From Massilia sp. TS11 (GTDB lineage Bacteria; Pseudomonadota; Gammaproteobacteria; Burkholderiales; Burkholderiaceae_D), in NCBI RefSeq assembly GCF_022012445.1, contig NZ_JAKLTS010000001.1, positions 310,001-374,000 on the forward strand: a stretch of DNA of 64,000 nt, written 5' to 3'. Within the stretch, counting starts at the first letter, position 1; each line of letters opens with the position of its first letter. Both the position numbers and the translations under genes were made by a program. Below the pieces are notes generated by a model, which did not search any database, was not told the DNA's origin, and saw only the letters and a program-made list of their open reading frames with translations. This document shows, in pieces, positions 28,100-38,100 of the stretch.

Positions 28100-30397
28100 A
28101 TGAACGTGCGCCTGATCCCAGCGTCCTGGCAGAAAACCCTTGGTAAGTATGGCTGGCGTTGGGCCATCGGCCTCGCTCTCACACTGGCGGCGGCCCTGCA
28201 TCCGGGCGGCTGGCTGCCGCTCGATGTGGTCGACCGCATGGACAGCGGCATCGCCGGTCTGCGCATGCGCCTCGAACCGGCCCACCTGGAACCGCGCATC
28301 GTCATCGTCGACATCGACAGCAAGAGCCTGACCGAGATCGGGCGCTTCCCCTGGAGCCGGAATATCCACGCCCAGCTGGTGACGACCCTGTTCGAGAAAT
28401 ACCAGATCGCCACGCTCGGCTACGACGTCTCCTTCCCCGAACCCGACACCAGCTCGGGCTTCAATGTGCTGGACCGCCTGTCGCGCACCGAGCTGCAGGA
28501 CGACCGCCTGCTGCGCGACAAGCTCGACAGCCTGCGCCCGGCCCTCGACTACGACGGCCTGTTCGGCAATGCCATGCAGGGCCTGCCGGTGATCCTCGGC
28601 TTCTCGCTCTCGCCCGACCAGAAGAAGGGCGTGCTGCCCAAGCCCCTGTTCACGAGCGAGGATCTGAACGGGCGCGAAGTGCTGGCCTATAACGCCGAAG
28701 GCTATGAGGCCAATATCGCGCGCCTGCAGCGCTTTGCGGGCGGGGCCGGCAGCTTTTCGGTGGTCACCGATAACGACGGCCTGGTGCGTACGGCCGGCCT
28801 GATCCAGCAGGTCGGCGAGGCCTACTATCCTTCGCTGTCGCTGGCGGTGGCGGCCTCGTATCTGAAGGCCACGGCCATCAAGCCGGTGCTGGCCGAGGCG
28901 GCCGACACCATGTCGCAGAGCGCGCTGGCGGCCGGCGGCTACGACTATGTGCAGATCTACCTGCCGCGCCAGCCGAACGGGCCGATCCGCTCGCTGCCGA
29001 TTCCGGTCGGCGAGGGCATGACGATCAATATCCAGTACCGCGGCAATGGCTGGCCCGGCGGCGGCGCCTTCCGCTATGTGTCGGCCACCGATGTGCTGCA
29101 CGGACGCGTGCCGGCCGCCCAGCTCAAGGGCGCCATCGTCCTGGTCGGCACCACGGCGGCCGGCCTGGTCGATCTGCGGGCGACCCCGGTCAACAAGGAA
29201 TTCCCCGGTGTCGAGATCCACGCGAATATCATCAAGTCCATCCTCGACCAGCAGTTCAAGGTGCGCCACTACCTGGCCTGGCCGATCGAGACGCTCGAGA
29301 TTCTGCTGGTCGGCCTGCTGATGGCGATCCTGCTGGCCACCCTGGCGCCGCTGCGCGCCGTGGCCGCGACTGGCATTGCGCTGCTGGCCATCATCGGCCT
29401 GAACAGCTACGAATACCTGAAGCTCGACCTGCTGTTCAACATGAGCATGCCGCTGCTGCTGGTGTTCAGCCTGTTCCTGCTGAATCAGGCCTGGGGCTAT
29501 TTCTTCGAGGTGCGCAAGGGCAAGGCCCTGGTCAACCGCTTCGGCGAATACGTGGCGCCCGAGCTGGTCGAGGTGATGGCCGAGGACCCCGACAAATACA
29601 ATATGGACGGCGAATCGCGCGAGCTGACCGTGATGTTCGTCGACGTGCGCGGCTTCACCACGATTTCCGAAGGCCTGTCGCCGAAGGAGCTGCGCGAGTA
29701 CATCAACATCTACCTGACGGCGATGTCGGAGGACATCCGCAGCGCCTACCGCGGCACGCTCGACAAGTACATCGGCGACGCCGTCATGGCCTTCTGGGGC
29801 GCGCCGGTGCCGTTTGCCGACCATGCGGCGCGCGGCGTCGCCACGGCCCTGCTGATGCAGGCTTCGGCGCACCGCCTCAATGCCGAGTTCATCGCGCGCG
29901 GCTGGCCGGAGCTGAAGATCGGCATCGGCGTCAACAGCGGCATGATGCACGTGGGCGACATGGGCTCGGCCATCCGCAAGGCCTACACGGTCATGGGCGA
30001 CGCCGTCAATCTGGCCTCGCGCCTGGAGGGCATCACCAAGGTCTATGGCGTGGGCATCTGCTGTGGTGAAAATACCGCACATGCGGCCACCGACTTTGTC
30101 TACCGCGAGCTCGATCTGGTGCGGGTCAAGGGCAAGCATGAGCCGGTCGCGATCTTCGAGCCGGTCGGCAAGGCCAGCGAGCTCGGCCCCGAGGTCATCG
30201 CCGAGATCGGCCGCTGGCATGCGGCCCTGGCCCTGGTGCGCCAGCAGCGCTGGGACGAGGCCGAGCGTAGTCTGCACGCGCTGCAGGCCGAACGGCCCTG
30301 CGGCCTGTACCAGTTGTTCCTCGAACGCATTGCTGTCTACCGCGAGGATCCGCCGGGCGCGGACTGGGATGGCGTGACCAAATTTGAAACGAAGTAA
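28100..30397 (+). CDS. CHASE2-domain adenylate/guanylate cyclase
   Basis: 765 residues. An N-terminal membrane segment (about 20-38) leads to a periplasmic CHASE2 sensor (about 45-390), three membrane helices (about 395-470) and a class III cyclase domain (about 500-690). Metal-binding Asp515 lies in FVDVRGFT and Asp560 in DKYIGDAVMAFWG; GDAVNLASRLE is also typical. It would make cAMP or cGMP in response to an envelope signal. It sits between the HD-GYP gene and the two-partner secretion genes; CHASE2 cyclases often neighbour FecR-domain proteins, as here. Confidence 0.93.
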   Translation: MNVRLIPASWQKTLGKYGWRWAIGLALTLAAALHPGGWLPLDVVDRMDSGIAGLRMRLEPAHLEPRIVIVDIDSKSLTEIGRFPWSRNIHAQLVTTLFEKYQIATLGYDVSFPEPDTSSGFNVLDRLSRTELQDDRLLRDKLDSLRPALDYDGLFGNAMQGLPVILGFSLSPDQKKGVLPKPLFTSEDLNGREVLAYNAEGYEANIARLQRFAGGAGSFSVVTDNDGLVRTAGLIQQVGEAYYPSLSLAVAASYLKATAIKPVLAEAADTMSQSALAAGGYDYVQIYLPRQPNGPIRSLPIPVGEGMTINIQYRGNGWPGGGAFRYVSATDVLHGRVPAAQLKGAIVLVGTTAAGLVDLRATPVNKEFPGVEIHANIIKSILDQQFKVRHYLAWPIETLEILLVGLLMAILLATLAPLRAVAATGIALLAIIGLNSYEYLKLDLLFNMSMPLLLVFSLFLLNQAWGYFFEVRKGKALVNRFGEYVAPELVEVMAEDPDKYNMDGESRELTVMFVDVRGFTTISEGLSPKELREYINIYLTAMSEDIRSAYRGTLDKYIGDAVMAFWGAPVPFADHAARGVATALLMQASAHRLNAEFIARGWPELKIGIGVNSGMMHVGDMGSAIRKAYTVMGDAVNLASRLEGITKVYGVGICCGENTAHAATDFVYRELDLVRVKGKHEPVAIFEPVGKASELGPEVIAEIGRWHAALALVRQQRWDEAERSLHALQAERPCGLYQLFLERIAVYREDPPGADWDGVTKFETK

Positions 30398-30469
30398 CAA
30401 TGGTTTCTGGGCGGCACTATTTAAGAAAAAATTAGTGCTGCTCCGAGTCAATTTATTCCGCAAAGGGGA

Positions 30470-30488
30470 TTACACTTCGGATAATTAT
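30470..30488. promoter_or_regulatory. Motif TTACACTTCGGATAATTAT at the start of tpsB
   Basis: Near-identical to 26432-26449 upstream of the HD-GYP gene (one substitution and one inserted base). It overlaps the first candidate ATG of tpsB at 30487. If GATAAT at 30480-30485 is a -10 box, translation would have to begin at the next ATG, 30526. The surrounding 30398-30486 is unusually AT-rich for this window. Confidence 0.4.
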
Positions 30489-32118
30489 GGCCAAGCTTGC
30501 CAGTTCACCATCCACGCGCAATCCTATGAAACGATGCATTGCCCGCCTCGCGGCGGTATCCGTCTTGTCGGCCGCGGTGTCCGCGGCCTGGGCCCAGTCG
30601 CCGCCTGCCGAGGCCGACGATGTGGTGCGCTTTGACCTCAGCGGTTTCACCGTCACCGGCAATACGCTGCTGCCCCAGGCCAAGATCGATGCGGTGCTGA
30701 CGCCTTTCACGGGGCCGCGCCGCGACTTCGGCGATGTCCAGCGCGCGCTCGAGGCGCTGGAAAAGGTCTACCACGATCTCGGCTACCGCATGGTGCAGAT
30801 CGAACTGCCCGAGCAGGAGCTGACAAGTGGTAAGGTGCAGTTCAAGGTGGTCGAGACCAAGATCGGACGCGTCAAGGTGCGTGGCAATGATGTGTTCGAC
30901 GAAGCCAATATCCGGCGCAGCCTGCCGCCGCTGAAGGAAGGCCAGACGCCGAATCTGCCGGCCGTGTCGGCCGCCATCAAGCTGGCCAATGAAAACCCGG
31001 CCAAGAAGATCGTGATGAAGATGCAGTCGGCCGAGGCCGACGACGAGGTCGATGCCGTGCTCGACGTCACCGACGAGCGCGCCTGGAAGGTCTCGGGCAA
31101 TTTCGACAACACGGGGACCGAGGGCACGGGCAAGACCCACGCCTCGGTCGTGCTGCAGCACGCCAATCTGTTCGGGCGCGACCATGTGGCCAGCCTGCAG
31201 TACACGACCACGCTCGAAAAGCCGAGCCAGGTCAGCGTCTGGGGCGCCGGCTACCACCTGCCGCTGTACGAACTCGGGGACTCGATCGACCTGTTCGGCA
31301 GCTATTCGAATGTGGACTCGGGCACGATCACGGCCGGCCTGATCAATCTGGCCGTCAGCGGCAAGGGCTCGGTGTATGGCGCGCGCTACAACCAGACCCT
31401 GATCAAGCGCGGCAATCTCGAGCAGAAACTGTCCTACGGGATCGACTACAAGGCCTTCAAGAATTTCGTGATTTTCAGCGGCCAGAACTTTGGCAATGAC
31501 ATCACCGTGCATCCGCTCTCGGTCGCCTACAACGCCGCCTACATGCATGAGAACGGCGAGAGCAATCTGTCGCTGACCCTGGCCCACAACATCCCCGGCG
31601 GCAAGAAGGGCGCGGCCGAGGACTTCAATCTGACCCGCCTCGGCGCCAAGGCCGCCTTCAATGTGCTGCGCTTCTCGGCCGCCACCACGCGCGCCCTCGA
31701 CGGCGACTGGCAGGTGCGCGCGCTGCTGACCGGCCAGTACTCGCCCGATGCGCTGATTCCGGGCGAGCAGTTCGGCGCCGGCGGCGCCGCCTCGGTGCGC
31801 GGCTTCGGCGAACGCGAGATGGCCAATGACTCGGGCGTGCAGGCCAATCTGGAAGCCTACTCGCCCAATTATTGCGCCGCGCGCAATGGCTGGCAGTGCC
31901 GCATCGTGGCCTTCATGGACGGCGCCTATGCGCGCCGCAGCCACGCGCTGGCCGGTGAACTGAGGAATTCGACGATCAGCTCGGCTGGTCTGGGCGTCCG
32001 TTTTGCTGTTGCTGACAATATCAATCTGCAGCTCGACTTTGGCCATATCCTGCACCGGGGGGCGATCCTGGGCACGGACAAAAATAAATTGCATATCAGG
32101 CTGGGTCTCTCCTACTGA
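30487..32118 (+). CDS. TpsB/ShlB-family two-partner secretion outer-membrane transporter
   Basis: 543 residues from 30487 or 530 from the internal ATG at 30526 (MKRCIARLAAVSVLSAAVSA), which gives a cleaner signal peptide; the start is uncertain. Two POTRA domains (about 48-125 and 128-195, with FTVTGNTLLPQ and GRVKVRGNDVF) precede a 16-strand beta-barrel. SVRGFGERE near residue 438 is the conserved loop-6 tip. It would secrete the TpsA protein encoded 20 bases downstream. Confidence 0.92.
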   Translation: MAKLASSPSTRNPMKRCIARLAAVSVLSAAVSAAWAQSPPAEADDVVRFDLSGFTVTGNTLLPQAKIDAVLTPFTGPRRDFGDVQRALEALEKVYHDLGYRMVQIELPEQELTSGKVQFKVVETKIGRVKVRGNDVFDEANIRRSLPPLKEGQTPNLPAVSAAIKLANENPAKKIVMKMQSAEADDEVDAVLDVTDERAWKVSGNFDNTGTEGTGKTHASVVLQHANLFGRDHVASLQYTTTLEKPSQVSVWGAGYHLPLYELGDSIDLFGSYSNVDSGTITAGLINLAVSGKGSVYGARYNQTLIKRGNLEQKLSYGIDYKAFKNFVIFSGQNFGNDITVHPLSVAYNAAYMHENGESNLSLTLAHNIPGGKKGAAEDFNLTRLGAKAAFNVLRFSAATTRALDGDWQVRALLTGQYSPDALIPGEQFGAGGAASVRGFGEREMANDSGVQANLEAYSPNYCAARNGWQCRIVAFMDGAYARRSHALAGELRNSTISSAGLGVRFAVADNINLQLDFGHILHRGAILGTDKNKLHIRLGLSY

Positions 32119-32138
32119 CGGGGATGGGGAAGAGAAAA

Positions 32139-35100
32139 ATGAACACAGATAAGCGCGCGCGTGCCATCGCCTGGGGGCAGCGCCGATTCCTGCCGGCGCT
32201 GCTGGCGCTGGCCTTTGGCGCGGCGCTGGCCAGTCCGACGGCGCCGACCGTGGTGGCGGGGCAGGCGAGCTTTGCCCAGCAGGGCAATGTCTTCACGATC
32301 ACCAATACGCCGAACACCATCATCAATTGGCAGAGCTTCTCGGTCAATCCGGGTGAAGTGACGCGCTTCGTTCAGCAGAACGGCGACAGCGCCGTGCTCA
32401 ACCGCATTCTCGGCCAGGACCCGAGCCGCATCCTCGGCGCCCTCCAATCGAACGGCAAGGTTTTCCTGATCAATCCGAACGGCATCGTGTTCGGCGCCGG
32501 CGCCCAGGTCGATGTCAACGGCCTGGTGGCCTCGACCCTGCATCTGAGCGACGCCGACTTTCTGGCCGGACGCAAGCAGTTCACGGCCGGCGCCACGGCC
32601 GGCAATGTGCAGAACCAGGGCGCGATCAGCACGCCCAGCGGCGGCAAGGTTTTCCTGATCGCCCCGAACGTCGACAACAGCGGCATCATTACCAGTCCCC
32701 AGGGCGAGGTGGTGCTGGCGGCCGGCCATCAGGTGCGCCTGGTGGACTCGTCCGATCCCGAGCTGCAGGTGGTGGTCTCGGCGCCGACCCATCAGGCTGT
32801 CAACCTGGGCCAGGTGATCGCCGCCGGCGGCAAGGTCGGCATCTTCGGCGCGCTGGTCAGCCAGCGCGGCGTGGTCAATGCCAATAGCGCCGTGGTCGGC
32901 GAAAACGGCAAGATTCTGCTCAAGGCCAGCCGCAGCAGCGAGCTGGCGGCCGGCTCCAGCACCAGCGCCACCGGCGCCGGGCAGGGCGGCGCCATCAGCG
33001 TGCTGGGCGACAGTGTGCGCGTCGATGGCAAGGTCGACGCCAGCGGCGTGCGCGGCGGCGGCAGCATCCTGATCGGCGGCGATTATCAAGGCGCGAATGC
33101 GGCCGTGCAGAACGCGGCCAGCACCACGGTCGGCGCCAGCGCCGAACTGCGCGCCGATGCGACCGGCCAGGGTGACGGCGGCAAGCTGATCGTCTGGTCG
33201 GACGGGGCCACGCGCGTGGCCGGCCAGCTGTCGGCGCGCGGCGGTGCGCGCGGCGGCAATGGCGGTCTGATCGAAACCTCGGGCCACTGGCTCGACCTGG
33301 CAGGCATCAGCGTCGACGGCAATGCGCCGGCCGGCCAGCGCGCCAGCTGGCTGATCGACCCGTATGACCTGGTGATCGACAGCACCGGCAGCAATAATCT
33401 GGCCGACGGCCAGAGCTACACGGGCGGCACGCCGACCGGCACCACGACCATCAATCCGAGTCTGATCAACAGCGCGTCGAGCTATCTGACCCTGTATGCG
33501 CAGCACGACCTGACCCTGAATAGCGGCGTCAACATGACGGCGGCCAACGCCGGCCTGGTGCTGCGCGCGGGGAATAATCTGACCGTGTCGGCTGGCATTA
33601 CGACGAACGGCGGCAACGTCACCCTGTCGGCCAATGATGCGAGCGCGCCCAGCCGCAGCGGCAGCGGCGTGCTGACCCTGAACGGCTCGGTGTCGACGGG
33701 CAGCGGTTCGGTCTTCCTCAGCGGCGCCAGCCTGAGCCTGAACAATGTCGTCAACGCCAATTACATCGATGCGCGTGCGAACGCCGCCAACGGTCAGCTG
33801 AATCTGGTGAGCGGCGGCCTGACGGGCAGCGTCGGCGTCGACCTGATGGCCGATAACCTGAGCCTGGGCGCGAATGTGACGGCCTCGACCGGCGTGGTCT
33901 CGATCGTGCCCTTCACCAATTCGCGCGGGATCGACATCGGCACCGGGACGGGGTCCAACCTGGCGCTGAGCAGCAGCAGCCTGGGCCGGATCTATGCGCC
34001 CGAACTGAATATCGGCAGCAGCGCCGTCACCGGCAATATCACCACCAGCCAGAATTTTGACACGGCGAATATCCCGAACATCGTGCTCGAGACGAGCGGC
34101 GGGATTGCGCTGAGCAATATGCTGCGTTCGACGGCCGCGAACTCGAACATCCTGCTCGGCCTCTACGGCAGCGGCATGGTCACCGTGTATGGCGCCGCCC
34201 AGGTCAGCGCGACCAATAGCGTGGTGGTGCGCGCCGATGCGATGCGTCTCGGCGGCAGCGTGCAGGCGACCAATGCCGTGCAGCTGATGCCGGCCAATAG
34301 CAGCACCCAGATCCTGCTCGGCGGCAGCGCGCTGGACGCGACCGGCGTGCTCGGCCTCAGCCAGGCCGAGCTGTCGACCATCAGCACGGCCAAGCTGAGC
34401 ATCGGCGGCAATGCCGGCCAGGCTGGCGCGGTTAGCATGGGCGGCGCGCTCAGCCTGACCAGTTCGAATGTGTCCCAGGCCCTGGCCATCACTAGCGGCA
34501 CCGGCACGCTGACGCTCGACCAGAGCCTGAGCCTGCCCGGCCGTCTGGAACTGACGAGCGACCGCAATGCGATCAATGGCAGCGGGGCGATTACCGCCGG
34601 CAGCCTGGTCGCCAAGGGCAGCGCCGTCAACCTGAGCGGCAGCAATAGCGTGCCGGCGCTGGCCGGCGTGAGCTCGAGCGGGGCCTTCAGCTTCAATAAC
34701 ACCGGCAATCTGGCCGTGCAGGCGGTCGGCACCCAGTCGGGCATTTCGAGCCCGACCCAGGTCAATCTGACCACCACCGGCAACCTCACGTCGACTTCGG
34801 CCGTCATCGCCCCGAATCTGGTGGCCACGGCCGGCGGCAGCATGAATATGAACGCCGGCAACCAGGTGAGCAACCTGGCCGGCAGCGCCGTCGGCGGCCT
34901 GTTCTTCTATAACAGTAACGACCTGAATATCGGTGTCGGCAGCCAGGGGCTGAGCATGACCGGCGGCACCACGAGCAGCACGATGCAGGTCGTGTCGGGC
35001 AATCTGCTGAGTGTGACGCAGCCGGTCTCGGTCGCGAATGGCACGCTCAACCTGAACGCCAAGATGATCCAGATCGGCAATCCGGTGACGGGCACCGAGA

Positions 35101-38100
35101 GCACGCCGATCAACACGGCCACCGTGACCTCGACCGGTGATGTCGGCCTGTACAGCAGCCAGGCCGGCACCGGCTATGTGACCGTGTCGAACGGCGCGCG
35201 CGTGAACGGCAACCGCATCTTCGTGCGCAGCGACCAGATCCGCTTCGAGACCTCGGCCGCGCTGACGGCCACCACGCGTACCTTTGGCACCAATACGATC
35301 ACCGGCGACATCGACCTGTATCCGCTGACCTCGAGCTTGCCGATCCTGCTGGGCAGCACGGTCAACACCGCCAGCACCAGTTCGCTGGGCCTGAACACGA
35401 CCACGCTGAAGACCCTGAGCACGCCGCAGCTGAGCATCGGCGCGACCTCGATAACGGCCCCGGTGACGGTGGCCAGTGCGCTCGACCTGGGTAGCACGAG
35501 CGGCATCGGCCAGCTGCGCCTGTTCAGCCAGGGCGATATCGCGGTGAACGCACCGCTGAGTACGCCGAATGAACTGATTCTGTACACGACCAATACCGGC
35601 ACCCTGATCAACACCTCGACGATCTCGGCCAGCGACATCCAGCTGACGGCCGGGGCCATGAACCTCGGTTCGGCCCTGGGCGGCCAGTCGATCACCGCGA
35701 CCGGCAGCGAGGGTGGCGTGGGGATTGTGACCTTCAGCCGCGACATCGTGCTCGGCGCCGCCACGCCGGTGGCCAATGCCGTCAATCTCAGCCTGGACAA
35801 TCTGACCTCGATTCATAGCGGCCTGTTCATCGGCAGCTATGGCAGCGGCAAGACCTATGTGAATGGGGCGATGTCGGCCCCGAGCGCCACCGGGGACCTG
35901 ATGCTGTACTCGAGTAACGAGATCAACATCAACGCGCCGGTCAGCTTCGGCGGCTATGCCTTGCTGCAGACGCCGAACAACCAGGGCGTGGTCAATGTGA
36001 ACGCGGCCATTGCCGCGGCCAGTATCGACATCAGCGCCGGCACCGCCGTCAATCTGAATGGCGCCATCACCAATACGGCGGGCGGCTCGAATATCAATGC
36101 CCATGCGGGGGCGATCAGCGGCAGCGGCCTGATCACGGGTACCTATGCCAATCTGAGCGCCACCGCCGGGATCGGTTCGCTGGCTGCCCCGGTGCAGACG
36201 CGCGTGGCCAGCCTGAGCGCGGCCAACAACGCACCCAACAGCACCAGCGCGATCGCGATCACGAATAATGGGACCGGCACGCCGGCCGCCCTGAGCGTGG
36301 GCAATGTGGCCCAGCTCGGCACGGCCAATGACGGTCCGATCAAGATCGACAACTACGGCACCACCACCATCAATGGCACGGTCTCGGGCCAGGCCGGGGC
36401 GGTCAGCGTCAAGGCGCACAGCCCGCTGGCCGTCAGCGCCACCGGCCGCGTCACCACCACCACGGGCAGCATCACGCTCGAAGCTTCAAGCACGGGGCAG
36501 GGCGCGACGACCGACACCCTGACCATCGCCAGCGGCGCCCAGGTCAGCTCGACGAGCGGCCCGATCAATCTGGTGGCCGGTTCGGGCATCACGGCCGCGC
36601 CCGGAACGGTGACGACCAGCGGCACGATCAACCAGAGCGGGAACCTGAATCTGCCGACGCTCAATCAATGTATCGCCAACCCCAGCCTGAGCGGCTGCTC
36701 GCAGGTGCTGCCGACGCTTAACGCCTGTATCGCCGCGCCGAGCACGGCCGGCTGCTCGGTGGTGCTGCCGACGCTGAACGCCTGTATCGCCGCGCCGAGC
36801 ACGGCCGGTTGCTCGGTGGTGCTGCCGACGCTGAACGCCTGTATCGCCGCGCCGAGCACGGCCGGTTGCTCGGTGGTGCTGCCGACGCTGAACGCCTGTA
36901 TCGCCGCGCCGAGCACGGCTGGCTGCTCGGTGGTGCTGCCGACGCTGAACGCCTGTATCGCCGCGCCGAGCACGGCTGGCTGCTCGGTGGTGCTGCCGAC
37001 GCTGAACGCTTGTATCGCCGCGCCGAGCACGACTGGCTGCTCGGTGGTGCTGCCGACGCTGACTGCCTGTACGACCGATCCGAGCACCCCTGGCTGTTCG
37101 GCCGTGCTGCCCTCGCTCAATAGCTGTATCGCCGCGCCGAACACGGCCGGTTGCTCGGCCGTGCTGCCGAGCGTGGCCACCTGTACCACGGCGCCGAGTA
37201 CGCCTGGTTGTACGGTTGTGCTGCCGAGCGTGGCCACGTGTACCACCGCACCGACCACGCCGGGCTGTTCGGCCGTGCTGCCGTCCATCGCCACCTGTAC
37301 CGCCGCGCCGGCCACTGCTGGCTGTTCGGCTGTGCTGCCCTCGATCGCCGCCTGTACGGCCGCACCGACCACCGCCGGCTGCTCGGCCGTGCTGCCCTCG
37401 GTCGGCACTTGTACCGCTGCACCGGCCACGCCTGGCTGCTCGGCCGTGCTGCCCTCGGTCGCCACCTGTACCAGCGCGCCGACCACGCCGGGCTGTTCCG
37501 TGGTGCTGCCCTCGCTGAATGCCTGTATTGCCGCGCCCACGACGCCGGGCTGTGCGGCCGTGTTGCCTTCGATCGCCGCCTGTACCAGCGCACCGACCAC
37601 GCCGGGTTGTTCGGTAGTGCTGCCGAGCGTGGCCGCGTGTACGGCCACGCCGAGTACGCCGGGCTGTTCGGCCGTGCTGCCCTCGATCGCCACCTGTACC
37701 TCCGCGCCGAGCACGCCGGGTTGCTCGGCCGTGCTGCCCTCGGTCGCCACCTGTACCTCTGCCCCGACCACGCCGGGCTGCTCGGCTGTGCTGCCTTCGG
37801 TCGCCACCTGTACCGCTGCCCCGACCACGCCGGGCTGCTCGGCTGTGCTGCCGTCGGTCGCCACCTGTACCAGCGCGCCGACGACGCCGGGCTGCTCGGC
37901 CGTGCTGCCGACCCTGTCCGCCTGTATCGCCGCGCCGACCACGCCGGGTTGCTCGGTCGTGCTGCCGAGCCTGGCCGCCTGTACCGCCGCGCCGACCACC
38001 CCGGGTTGCGCGGTCGTGCTGCCGACCCTGGCCGCCTGTATCGCCAATTCGGCCACGCCGGGTTGCTCGGCCGTGCTGCCGACCCTGGCGGCCTGTCAGG

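Noticed and set aside
27989..30463. Minus-strand frame of 824 codons opposite the CHASE2 cyclase
   Set aside because: Shadow frame; the plus strand carries complete cyclase motifs and the antisense has no recognisable domain.
32112..36419. Minus-strand frame of 1435 codons opposite the TpsA N-terminal half
   Set aside because: Shadow frame caused by codon bias; the plus strand has signal peptide, TPS domain and operon context.
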